A stretch of 50,775 nucleotides of DNA from Candidatus Lambdaproteobacteria bacterium (lineage in GTDB: Bacteria > SAR324 > JACQKK01): contig JACQKK010000122.1 of the NCBI GenBank assembly GCA_016204605.1, positions 1-50,775 on the forward strand. The letters run 5' to 3'. Positions 34,691 through 43,013 of this stretch are shown one piece after another. A program made the translations under genes and the position numbers. Position 1 is the stretch's first letter, and the number at the start of each line of letters is the position of its first letter. Under the pieces are notes generated by a model. The model was not told the DNA's origin, ran no database searches, and saw nothing but the letters and a program-made list of their open reading frames with translations.

Positions 34691-36139
34691 TCAGGGCAGT
34701 GCCGCCCCCCGGCTCGGCTTGACCATGTGGGTGAGCAGGGCCGACGCGTCGGGCACGGTCTCCAGCCGCTCCACCAGCTCCAGCACGGCGGCCGCTTCGA
34801 CCGCGGGCAACAGCGCCAGTTGCGCCAGCCGCTGGAATTTCTCGCGCACCTCGTCGTGGGAGAGCGGGTTTTGGGGATGGCCCTTCTGGTGGAGCACGCG
34901 CTCGGAATAGGTGGCGCCCCCCTTCAACCGGCACTCGACCCCGCCCGCGAACGCCTCGGGGTAGACGCGCTCGAACTCCGCATCCTCCTCCACGACCACC
35001 TTCCGGGCGAGGGCCAGCAGCTCCGGGGCGCGCAGCTCGGACTCGACGTAGTGCTCGAAGCCGTTGCCGCCGCGCAGCAGCGTCAGGGCCAAGCTGAACG
35101 CGAAGCTGAACTGTGCGCCCAGCACGTCGTCGGGCTCGACGATCACCCCGCAGTGCACCTTGCCCTGCTTGCTGGTCTTCACGACGATGCGCTCGATGGC
35201 GGCGGGGTCGAATCCCTGCCGGGCCTTGATCCTGAGGGTCGCCTCGATGGGGGCATGGATCAAGTGGCAGCAGTCGAACCCCTTGATGCTCACCCCCGGC
35301 GTGGTCCACTCCTCGCCCATCCCGGCGGTGATGCGGTCGAGGTCGTAGTCGTCCACGAATACCTTGCAGAAGCCCTTCTCGCCCTCGAGAATGCTGGCGG
35401 GACCGGTCATGCCGGCCCGGGCCAGGTGGGCCGAGCGGATGCCGGCCTGGGCCGGGATGGCGCAGTGGATGCGCTTGACCGAGCTTCCGGTACGGGTGTA
35501 TTCGAGCAGGCCCGCCGCAAAGCTCCCCGCGATGCCCAGGGCGTTGAGGAACTGCCGGTCGTCCAGCCCGATCAGGCGCCCCGCGGCGGCGGCCACGCCG
35601 AACGGCCCCACCGCGGGAGGCGTGTGGTGGCCGCGCCAGAGCAGCGAGCGCGCCACGCCCAACCCCACCCGCAGCATCACCTCGTGGCCCACCACCATGG
35701 CCAGCAGCAGGTCGCGGCCCGATGCGCGTTCGCGCTCGCCCACCGCCAGCACGGCCGGCACGATCACCGCGCCGGGATGGGTGGGAATGCCGAGGAACGT
35801 GTCGTCCAGCTCGTGGCCGTGGGCGAAGGCCGAGTTCGCGAACGCCGCATTCTCGGCGTTCGTGCGCAGGCCGTAGCCGACGACGGTGCTTTCCGCGCGG
35901 CCGCCCAGCTCGGCGATGGTGCGGTAGACCTGCCGGCTCCAGGGCAGCTCCGCGAAAGCGATCTGGCAACCGAGCTGGTCCAGGATGGACTGCTTGGCGC
36001 GTTCCAAAACGGCCGCGGGAATGTCCTCGTAGCGGAGATCGAGGAAGAACCGGGCCAGCCGCCGGGTGACCTGCTGGGGCGGAATCTCGGCGAAGGGCGG
36101 GAGCCCGGGCTCGCGGGGCGCTTCGTTGATGACGGTCAT
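34691..36139 (-). CDS. MmgE/PrpD family protein (first of two complete copies)
   Basis: The product is 482 aa, and AAAGGAG precedes the ATG. The family core is clear: SILDQLGCQIAFAELPW, then AFAHGHELDDTFLG (His-rich acidic motif, about residues 105-115) and THPGAVIVPAVLAVGE. Later come PFGVAAAAGRLIGLDD, CCHLIHAPIEATL and the lid helices ending LVERLETVPDASALLTHMV. Members include 2-methylcitrate dehydratase and cis-aconitate decarboxylase, which act on tricarboxylic or related acids in the cytoplasm; the substrate here is unknown. Its C-terminus is the closest match to a gene remnant at 39510-39635. The stop lies inside a short direct repeat (CAGGGCAGTGCCG). Confidence 0.88.
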   Translation of the reverse strand: MTVINEAPREPGLPPFAEIPPQQVTRRLARFFLDLRYEDIPAAVLERAKQSILDQLGCQIAFAELPWSRQVYRTIAELGGRAESTVVGYGLRTNAENAAFANSAFAHGHELDDTFLGIPTHPGAVIVPAVLAVGERERASGRDLLLAMVVGHEVMLRVGLGVARSLLWRGHHTPPAVGPFGVAAAAGRLIGLDDRQFLNALGIAGSFAAGLLEYTRTGSSVKRIHCAIPAQAGIRSAHLARAGMTGPASILEGEKGFCKVFVDDYDLDRITAGMGEEWTTPGVSIKGFDCCHLIHAPIEATLRIKARQGFDPAAIERIVVKTSKQGKVHCGVIVEPDDVLGAQFSFAFSLALTLLRGGNGFEHYVESELRAPELLALARKVVVEEDAEFERVYPEAFAGGVECRLKGGATYSERVLHQKGHPQNPLSHDEVREKFQRLAQLALLPAVEAAAVLELVERLETVPDASALLTHMVKPSRGAALP

Positions 36140-36614
36140 GGCGGTTCTCCTTTCAGGCGGATCGCCGGCCCCGCGTCTCGGTCGAGCGGCACAGCGCCCC
36201 TCGGCGCGGGCGCCCCGGTCGGGGTCGCCGGCGCCCGCACGATTAGGTGCGGCGTCGCCGCCACCGGGCAGCGGAGGACACCGATCAGGCGGGGAACATC
36301 TTCTTATACGCCATGCACCCCTGGGGCGACAATGGCGCAACGTCAAGCAGCGGCGAGGGCCGCCGGCCGGGACGGGACGGCCCCACGCAGCAGGCCGAGC
36401 CGCGCGGCAGCGCGCGGAGGGGCTAGCTCCGCGTGACGGCGGGCATGGCGTTTCGGCCGCTCATGGCTTATGGAGCGAGGAAGCACACCGGCCCGCGCGG
36501 GGACGATGGCGCCTACGCAGATGTGCGGGGCTCCCGCCCCCGCCGGCGACGAAGCGACACGGGGTCGCCCGTCCGGCCGGAAGCCGGCCACCTCATGCCA
36601 CCGAGGGACTCGTC
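36140..36614. other. Divergent intergenic region, no recognisable gene
   Basis: These 475 bp separate the divergent MmgE/PrpD and crotonase genes and should hold both promoters. I see only the ribosome-binding sites at the two ends (AAAGGAG for the minus gene, GAGGGA for the plus gene). No convincing -35/-10 pair, repeat or short gene is evident. Confidence 0.4.
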
Positions 36615-37445
36615 ATGACCGACTATAGCCGGTACCGCCACCTGCTCTTCGAGCGCAAACCGCACGGCGTCCTGCTGATCACCATCAACCGACCCGAGGT
36701 GTACAACGCCACCAATGCCCGGTTGCACTGGGAGCTTTCCCGCATCTGGCTCGATGTGGGCGATGACCAGGAGACCCTGGTCGCCGTGATCACGGGCGCG
36801 GGCGAGGCCTTTTCCGCGGGCGGCGACCTCGACAACACCCTGGCGCGCGGGAAGGATGTGGTCAAGTACGCGCAAGTGATGAAGGAGGCGGGCGATATCG
36901 TCTACAACATCGCCAACCTGGACAAGCCGGTGGTTTCGGCCATCAATGGCGTCGCGGTGGGAGCGGGGCTTGCGGTGGCGCTGATGGCCGACATCAGCAT
37001 CATCTCGGAGACGGCGCGCTTCACCGATGGCCACACACGCCTCGGCGTGGTGGCGGGCGATCACTCGTGCATGATCTGGCCCCTGCTGACTAGCTTCGCG
37101 AAGGCCAAGTACTACCTGCTCACCGCCGACTTCCTCGATGGCAAGGAGGCCGAGCGGATCGGCCTGGTGAGCCTGTGCGTGCCCAAAGAGCAGGTGCTGC
37201 CCAAGGCGCTCGACGTGGCGGAAAAGCTCGCGCGCGGGCCGCAACTGGCCGTGCGCTGGACCAAGCGTGCCCTGAACAACTGGTTGCGGCTGGCCGGCCC
37301 CGCCTTCGACAACTCGCTCGCCCTCGAGATGCTCTCCTTCCTCGCAGACGACATGCCCGAAGGCGTCAAGGCCATCCGCGAGAAGCGCCGGCCGGAGTTC
37401 CCCTCCGCGCGCGTCAAGCTGGGCCTGCCGCCGGATGAAACGTAA
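36615..37445 (+). CDS. Enoyl-CoA hydratase/isomerase (crotonase) family protein lacking both catalytic Glu
   Basis: The product is 276 aa. The GAGGGA ribosome-binding site is six bases before the ATG. Crotonase-fold landmarks are present: VLLITINRPEVYNATN, the oxyanion-hole strands GEAFSAGGDL and NGVAVGAGLAVALMADIS, and the trimer-forming C-terminus. The two acid/base glutamates of true enoyl-CoA hydratase (rat Glu144 and Glu164) align with Ala120 and His140 here (GAGLAV, DGHTRLG). Ordinary hydratase activity is therefore doubtful. An isomerase, hydrolase, decarboxylase or other acyl-CoA reaction is more likely. It is convergent with the binding-protein gene at 37499. Confidence 0.85.
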   Translation: MTDYSRYRHLLFERKPHGVLLITINRPEVYNATNARLHWELSRIWLDVGDDQETLVAVITGAGEAFSAGGDLDNTLARGKDVVKYAQVMKEAGDIVYNIANLDKPVVSAINGVAVGAGLAVALMADISIISETARFTDGHTRLGVVAGDHSCMIWPLLTSFAKAKYYLLTADFLDGKEAERIGLVSLCVPKEQVLPKALDVAEKLARGPQLAVRWTKRALNNWLRLAGPAFDNSLALEMLSFLADDMPEGVKAIREKRRPEFPSARVKLGLPPDET

Positions 37446-37481
37446 CGCGGGCACCACGGCGGGCCGGCGTACACCGTGCCG

Positions 37482-37498
37482 CCGCGGCCCGGCCGCGG
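37482..37498. terminator. GC-rich inverted repeat between convergent genes
   Basis: CCGCGGCC-C-GGCCGCGG is a perfect inverted repeat directly before the stop of the minus-strand binding-protein gene and 37 bp after the crotonase stop. There is no T-tract. It is a weak candidate for a shared terminator. Confidence 0.3.
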
Positions 37499-39091
37499 TC
37501 ACTTGTCGAGCCAGACGTCCTGGAACCGGCCGAAGTTGTACACGCCCTGATGCGGGACGAAGTTCTTCACATAAGGCCAGTAGGCGTACCAGTCGAGCCG
37601 GTAGATCAGCATGGGCCGGGCGCCCAGCTCCTGAATCCGCGCGTCGATCCGGTGCACCATGGCGCGCCGCCTGGCGAAGTCGGTCTCCATCGACTGCTGG
37701 TCGTAGAGCCGTTCCAGGTCTTGATCGCAGAAGTCGGTATAGTTGCGCTGCGAGCCGCACTTGTAGTTCTCGTACAGGGCGGCATCGGGATCGTCGATGC
37801 CCACTGCGGTGGCGTTGGAGCCGAACACGAAGTCGCGACGCGCCACCCGGCTGAACCAGATGCCCGATTCCACCACCTCCAGATCGGCCTGGATCCCCAC
37901 CGCCTTGAGCTCACCCAGCACCCACACCGCCGGGTCCTGGTAGAGCGGCCGGTTGGGCGTGGAGACTTTGAGCCGCAGCGGGTTCTGCTCGTTATAGCCC
38001 AGTTCCGCCAGGATCTTGCGCGCCTCGGCCTTGTTCTTCTCCGGGTCGCCGTAACCGGGCAACCGTGCGAGCTGCTCCGGCGTCAGCCCCCACAGACCGT
38101 ACGGGGCGGGGATCAGCGCGCCGCCCTTGACCGCCCCGCCTTTGTAGACGCTGCGAATCAGACCGTCGCGGTCCATGGCCAGGCTCACCGCCTTGCGCAA
38201 TCTGGCGTCGTTGAAGGGCGGCTTCTTGAAATTGACGATGATGTTGCTGGTGGTGTTGGTGATGGACTCGATGAAGGCGATGCCCACGTTGGCGTCGCGC
38301 AGGGACTCGTAGATCGTCCTCGGAGTATTGCCCGGGCCGGCGATCTCGGCCTGGTTGGCCAGCATCGCGGCGGTCTGGGTGGCCCGGTTCTTGATGATCA
38401 GGAACTGGATGGCGTCGAGGTAGGGCCGGCCGCTGATGAAGTAGTCCTTGTTCCGCTCCACCAGTACGACCTTGCCCGCCTCGTACTGCTTCAGGCGGAA
38501 GGGGCCCGTGCCCACGGCCCGGGTGCGCAGCTCGCGCGGATCCACGTGGGCCGGGTACACCGGCGAATACCCTGCCGCCAGCATCGCCACCATCGAAGGC
38601 TGCGGGCGCTTGAGCCGGAAGGTGACCTCGCGGTCGCCGCTGGTGACGATTTCGGCCACGTTGAAGTACCAGAGCTTGCGCGGGTTGAGCTTGAATTTCT
38701 TGCCGTCCACTTCCCGCACGGCGTCCCAGGTGTGCTTGACGTCGCGGCTGGTGACGGGCGTGCCGTCGTGCCAGCGCATGCCCTGGCGCAGCGTAAACGT
38801 CAGCGCCGTCCCGTCCTCGCTCCAGCGCCAGCTCTCGGCCAGCTCGGGCCGGATGGTCTCGAACCGCTCCAGGCGCTCGGACGGGTCGTAGTAGACGAGA
38901 TTGCTGTAGACCGGCGACATGGGCCACGAGGTGCCCCACGTGGCCTCTTCGTGAATGGAAAGGCTCGGCGGATCGATGTCGTTGATGACGCGCAGGACGC
39001 CCCCGTACTTCTGGGCCAGCCCTGCGCGTGGCGCAACGAACCCCAGGCCGATGGCGATGGCCAGCATCGCCGCCGCATGCTTGGCGAACAT
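37499..39091 (-). CDS. ABC transporter solute-binding protein, family 5 (peptide/nickel type), copy 1
   Basis: The product is 530 aa. GGAGGGGG precedes the ATG. A Sec signal peptide (HAAAMLAIAIGLGFVAPRAG) ends before QKYGGVLRV. The mature protein shows family-5 features: PPSLSIHEEA, LAESWRWSEDGTALTFTLRQ, WHDGTPVTSRDVKHTW, GTGPFRLKQYEAGK and FNDARLRKAVSLAMDR. It captures a ligand (peptide, opine, sugar or organic acid are all possible) in the periplasm. No permease or ATPase genes lie nearby, so it is an orphan component. Its nearest relative is the divergent gene at 39940; the two share about half their residues at first sight. Confidence 0.92.
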   Translation of the reverse strand: MFAKHAAAMLAIAIGLGFVAPRAGLAQKYGGVLRVINDIDPPSLSIHEEATWGTSWPMSPVYSNLVYYDPSERLERFETIRPELAESWRWSEDGTALTFTLRQGMRWHDGTPVTSRDVKHTWDAVREVDGKKFKLNPRKLWYFNVAEIVTSGDREVTFRLKRPQPSMVAMLAAGYSPVYPAHVDPRELRTRAVGTGPFRLKQYEAGKVVLVERNKDYFISGRPYLDAIQFLIIKNRATQTAAMLANQAEIAGPGNTPRTIYESLRDANVGIAFIESITNTTSNIIVNFKKPPFNDARLRKAVSLAMDRDGLIRSVYKGGAVKGGALIPAPYGLWGLTPEQLARLPGYGDPEKNKAEARKILAELGYNEQNPLRLKVSTPNRPLYQDPAVWVLGELKAVGIQADLEVVESGIWFSRVARRDFVFGSNATAVGIDDPDAALYENYKCGSQRNYTDFCDQDLERLYDQQSMETDFARRRAMVHRIDARIQELGARPMLIYRLDWYAYWPYVKNFVPHQGVYNFGRFQDVWLDK

Positions 39092-39939
39092 GTTCCCCCT
39101 CCCCGTCCGTGCGGACGATCCAGTGGTTTGACGGCAGATCACCTCCAGGGCCCGAACCGGGCCAGGGAGGGCATGAAGACCTCCGTGCACGCTCGCACAG
39201 AGCGGAGCACCGATCCGGCCCGCCGTGCGCGCCGGCGGGCCGCCATGCGTGGCGCAGCGGCACCGCGCCCCTGTGGCAGGGGCGACGAGGAACGGCCCGC
39301 GCCGAGGCCGTGCCGGGCACGGGACGCGGCGGACACGCAGAATGGACTCGCAAGACCGGCCCGTTCCCACCGTGCAGCCCCCACTGTGCGGTGTTCGTGA
39401 CCTCCCGGGAGCGGGAGGCGCGCTGATACCGTAAGCGATTCGGTGCCGAACGTAAAGCCGCGGGCACCGGCCCCGGCGGGTGGCGGCGTCGTTCCGTTCG
39501 CCGCGGCCCTTGCGGAACAGGCGGGCCCGCCTGGCGCTGCTGCCCGCGAGCGGGTCGGCCCGCGTCCTGGGGCTGGTGGAGCGGCTGGCGATCGTGGTCG
39601 ACACGCCGGCCCTGCTCACCCACGGGGTCACGCAGGGCGGTGGGCCGCGTTCCGGCAGGCACCGCCGACCTGCCGTCCCACGGCCCGCGGCCCGCGGACG
39701 GAAGGAACCGCGCACCGGGGATAGCGCTCCCGCCGGTGAGCCCGGGCACCGTGCGGGAAGCTGCGGCGCCCGATCCGGGGCGGGCGCCGTGACGTTTGTG
39801 CAGCGAACACCCGCATGTTAGCGTGGCCTCGACGACGGCCAAGCCCGGTGCCGCTCCGGTCCTGATTCCGCCGTGGTGGCCGCAGGGCGCGCGGGGGTCG
39901 CGCACCCGGAGCTCCACACGTCGATTGCGAGGAGGGGGT
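39092..39939. other. Divergent intergenic region holding a gene remnant
   Basis: This 848-bp gap lies between the two divergent binding-protein genes. The only recognisable protein-coding trace is a short MmgE/PrpD-like stretch (39510-39635, plus strand, listed separately). The remainder shows no gene. Ribosome-binding sites for the two flanking genes lie at its edges. Confidence 0.5.
39510..39635 (+). pseudogene. Remnant of an MmgE/PrpD gene (C-terminal end)
   Basis: Read on the plus strand, this stretch encodes RLALLPA, VLGLVERL, then VVDTPALLTHGV. It aligns with the last 40 residues of the intact MmgE/PrpD protein at 34691-36139 (QLALLPA, VLELVERL, TVPDASALLTHMV). No start, no N-terminal 400 residues and no proper stop remain. 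The degraded gene would have preceded the binding-protein gene at 39940 in the same direction, so the ancestral arrangement was probably mmgE followed by a binding protein. Confidence 0.7.
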
Positions 39940-41538
39940 ATGAACAGAGCCAAGACCCTCTGGATGCTGGGTGCCGCGCTGATGGTCTTGCTGGCCGGGA
40001 CGCCCGGAGTGCAGGCCCAGAAGTATGGAGGCGTCTTGCGCTTGCTGCACCGGGAGGACCCGCCAAGCCTTTCCATCCACGACGAAGCCAGCATCTCGAC
40101 CAACTTCGTGGCCATGCCGGTCTACAACAACCTGATGTTGTTCGATCCGCTCAAGCCCAAGGAGAGCGCGGAGACGATCATCGGGGACCTGGCCGAGCGG
40201 TGGGCCTGGAGCGCCGACAGCAAGACACTCACGGTCTCGCTGCGGCAGGGCGTGGAGTGGCACGATGGCAGGCCCTTCACCGCCCGGGACGTGAAGCAGA
40301 CCTTCGACATGGTGCGCGGAGTCTCCGCCCAACGCCTGAAACTGAACCCGCGCCGATCCTGGTACGCCAACGTCAGGGAGATCGTCGCCAGCGCGGACTA
40401 TGAGGTCATCTTCCGGCTGGAACGGCCTCAGCCTGCGCTCCTGGTCATGCTGGCCTCGGGGTATGCCCCCGTCTACCCGGCTCATATCGCCCCATCCGAA
40501 CTTCGGCAAAACGCCCTCGGGACGGGCCCGTTCCGGCTGAAGAGCTACGTGCCGGACAAGGCCTTCGAATACGTCAAGAACCCGGACTATTTCGTAAGGG
40601 GCCGACCCTACCTGGACGGCATCCGGATGGTGATCATCAAGAGCCTCAACAGCCGTGCCGCAGCCTTGCAGGCCAATCAGACCGACATGAGCTGGCCCCA
40701 TGACCTTTCAGCCACCATCAAGAAGCAGGTCGAGGAAGCGGTACCGCAACTCGTGTTCGTCCTGGCCAGCCCCAACGTCTATGAGAACCTGCTCATGAAC
40801 GATCGGCGGCCGCCTTTCAACGATGCCCGGCTGCGCAGGGCGGTGGCCCTGGCGATGGACCGGCAGTCCCTGGTGAAGAGCGTTCATGGGGGCGTGGGAA
40901 TACCGGGCGCGGGCACCAACCTCCCGCCGCCCTGGGGCGTGTGGGGGATTCCCCCGGAGAAGATGTCGGCCGTCCCGGGCATGGGGGGCGTCATGGAGCA
41001 GGAACGGGAGAAAGCCCGCCGGATCATGCGCGACCTGGGTTACGGGCCCGCCAAGCCGCTGAAGGTGAACGTGTCCACCCGCGCGCTGGCGATCTACGTG
41101 AAGACGGCGATCTGGATGACCGACCAGCTGAAGGAGGTCTGGATCGACGCCACCCTGGACCAGGTGGAATCGGGTCGCTGGTACGGCAAGATGGCCCGCC
41201 GCGACTACCAGATGGCCCTCAATCTCACCGGGGTCGGCGTGGACGATCCGGACGCGAACCTGATCGAAAACTACGCCTGCGCTTCGAGGCGGAACTATTC
41301 CGGGTACTGCAACCCCGACGTGGAACAGAAGATTCAGCTCCAGTCCGCCGAGACCGACTTCAACAAGCGCCTGGAGCTGGTGCACGAGATCGACATGCAA
41401 CTGCAGATGGAAGGAGCCCGGCCGATCCTGGTGCACCGCCTCACCTACACGGCATTCTGGCCGTATGTGAAGAACGTGGTCATGCACCAGACCCAGTACT
41501 CCTTGTGGCGGTTGCAGGAAGTGTGGCTGGACAAGTAG
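39940..41538 (+). CDS. ABC transporter solute-binding protein, family 5 (peptide/nickel type), copy 2
   Basis: The product is 532 aa; GAGGAGGGGG directly precedes the ATG. The signal peptide MNRAKTLWMLGAALMVLLAG ends near VQA, before QKYGGVLRLL. Conserved family blocks include PPSLSIHDEA, LAERWAWSADSKTLTVSLRQ, WHDGRPFTARDVKQTF, GTGPFRLKSY and FNDARLRRAVALAMDR. It is a paralog of the divergent gene at 37499-39091: same length class, same mature N-terminus, and the same C-terminal ending VWLDK. No transporter genes are adjacent. Its 5' side carries the MmgE/PrpD remnant. The ligand is unknown; the two copies may differ in specificity. Confidence 0.92.
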   Translation: MNRAKTLWMLGAALMVLLAGTPGVQAQKYGGVLRLLHREDPPSLSIHDEASISTNFVAMPVYNNLMLFDPLKPKESAETIIGDLAERWAWSADSKTLTVSLRQGVEWHDGRPFTARDVKQTFDMVRGVSAQRLKLNPRRSWYANVREIVASADYEVIFRLERPQPALLVMLASGYAPVYPAHIAPSELRQNALGTGPFRLKSYVPDKAFEYVKNPDYFVRGRPYLDGIRMVIIKSLNSRAAALQANQTDMSWPHDLSATIKKQVEEAVPQLVFVLASPNVYENLLMNDRRPPFNDARLRRAVALAMDRQSLVKSVHGGVGIPGAGTNLPPPWGVWGIPPEKMSAVPGMGGVMEQEREKARRIMRDLGYGPAKPLKVNVSTRALAIYVKTAIWMTDQLKEVWIDATLDQVESGRWYGKMARRDYQMALNLTGVGVDDPDANLIENYACASRRNYSGYCNPDVEQKIQLQSAETDFNKRLELVHEIDMQLQMEGARPILVHRLTYTAFWPYVKNVVMHQTQYSLWRLQEVWLDK

Positions 41539-41577
41539 CTCCCGGCGCCCCCGGACCCGGAGGTCACGGACGGCTCG

Positions 41578-41593
41578 GGCCCCGCGCGGGGCC
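41578..41593. terminator. GC hairpin between convergent genes
   Basis: GGCCCC-GCGC-GGGGCC is a perfect inverted repeat 40 bp after the binding-protein stop and 70 bp from the stop of the convergent acyl-CoA dehydrogenase gene. No T-tract follows. It is a candidate bidirectional terminator. Confidence 0.35.
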
Positions 41594-41662
41594 GCGGCGC
41601 GGACGACATGGGGTCCTCCCGCGGCTTGGCCAAGCTGCCGGGTGCCGGGGCTGAGGAGCCGC

Positions 41663-42880
41663 TCATTCGTCGGCCACGTCCTGGCGCCGGGGGTCGCGGA
41701 AACGCTGTTGTCGCTGGTGCCGATCGGCCTTCTTGTAGCCCAGGGCATCCTCCGCGATCAGGATGCGCTGGACGTTGGCCGAGCCTTCCCCCGTGAAGAC
41801 CAGATCCGCGTAGCACGTCAGCCAGGAAATGCGATATTCCTCGGCGAGCCCGTAGCCCCCGAAGAACTGTTGGGCCTTGTCCGCCGCGTGCTTGGCGGTA
41901 AGGGAGGCGTGATACTTGGCCATGGAGGCCAGCCGGTTCGAGGGCAGGCCCTGGTCCATCAGCCGGGCCGCCCGGTACACCATTAACCGCGTGGCCTCGA
42001 TGTTGGTGGCCATATCGGCCACGTCCGCTTGAATCATCTGGAACTTGCCGATGGGCTGGCCCCGCACGAGGCGCGTGTTGGCGTAGCCGATCGCGTCTTC
42101 GAAGCAGGCGCGTGCGATGCCCAGGGCTTTGGCGGCCACGGTGATCCGACCCATCTGCAGGGCGTGCATGGCGATCTGGAAGCCCTCACCCTCTTGCCCC
42201 AGCCGGTTCTCCACCGGCACGACGAAGTCGTCCAGAAAGACGGCGCAGGTGCGCAGCGCCTTGGACAGGCCCAGGGTCTTGATGGGCTTGGCGCTGAAGC
42301 CGGGGTACTTCTTGGGCTCGACGATGAAGGCCGTCACCCCCTTATAGCCCGCATCCGGGTCGGTCTTGGCGAACAGCACGCCCACGTCGGTTTCGTTGGC
42401 CATGGAGGCGAACATCTTGCTTCCGTTCAGCCGGTACACGTCGCCATCGCGCACCGCGCGCGTCTTCATGTTGCCCAGAGGGTCCGAACCGCCGCCGGGC
42501 TCGGTCAGCGACATCATGCCGATCGTCTTGCCGGCCAGCAGGTCGGGCACGTACCTGAGCACTTGCTCCCGTGTGCCTGCGGCATAAATACAGTACGGGC
42601 AGGTGGAGCCCTGCTGGTTGTTGCAGGCGGCGAACCGGGCATCGGCGCGGGTCAGCTCTTCGCTGATGACCGCAGCCGCCTGGTAACCCAGGTTCGTGCC
42701 GCCGACCGATTCGGGAAAGAGCGCGCCATACAGGCCGGCCGTCCCGGCCTTGCTGACCAGATCGCGCGGAAAGACGCCCCGCGCCTCCACCTCGGCCATG
42801 TGAGGCGCCACCTCCTTCTGCATGAACGCGATGACGGTTTCGCGCACGGCTTCCAGCGTCTCGGCAGTGATCGCCTGCAT
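41663..42880 (-). CDS. Acyl-CoA dehydrogenase (copy 1)
   Basis: The product is 405 aa from MQAITAETLE; AGGAG is eight bases before this ATG, better spaced than the ATG at 42886. Three-domain ACAD architecture is visible: an N-terminal helical domain, and the beta domain with MMSLTEPGGGSDPLGNMKT and YRLNGSKMFASMAN. The C-terminal helical domain has QMGRITVAAKALGIARACFEDA, and the catalytic-base region FTGEGSANVQR holds Glu365. It oxidises an acyl-CoA at C2-C3 with FAD, passing electrons to ETF. The C-terminal tail after ALGYKK is unusually basic. It is the last gene of the minus-strand catabolic cluster, 133 bp after the nitronate monooxygenase gene. Confidence 0.9.
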   Translation of the reverse strand: MQAITAETLEAVRETVIAFMQKEVAPHMAEVEARGVFPRDLVSKAGTAGLYGALFPESVGGTNLGYQAAAVISEELTRADARFAACNNQQGSTCPYCIYAAGTREQVLRYVPDLLAGKTIGMMSLTEPGGGSDPLGNMKTRAVRDGDVYRLNGSKMFASMANETDVGVLFAKTDPDAGYKGVTAFIVEPKKYPGFSAKPIKTLGLSKALRTCAVFLDDFVVPVENRLGQEGEGFQIAMHALQMGRITVAAKALGIARACFEDAIGYANTRLVRGQPIGKFQMIQADVADMATNIEATRLMVYRAARLMDQGLPSNRLASMAKYHASLTAKHAADKAQQFFGGYGLAEEYRISWLTCYADLVFTGEGSANVQRILIAEDALGYKKADRHQRQQRFRDPRRQDVADE

Positions 42881-43013
42881 GGCCATGTCTCCTGTCATGG
42901 TGCGGACGCGTGCGGCGGGGAGCCACCCCCCAGCGTGCCCCGGCCCGCGCCGCCGGCCTGTGGGATGGGGCCTGGCGATCGCCGTCCCCACGGCCCGCCT
43001 CCTGCCCGCGCGG

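Noticed and set aside
34673..34703. Short tandem repeat CAGGGCAGTGCCG at the MmgE/PrpD stop
   Set aside because: Two copies only; most likely replication slippage in GC-rich sequence with no visible role.
36615..37445. Straightforward enoyl-CoA hydratase call
   Set aside because: Both catalytic glutamates are replaced, so only the superfamily is asserted.
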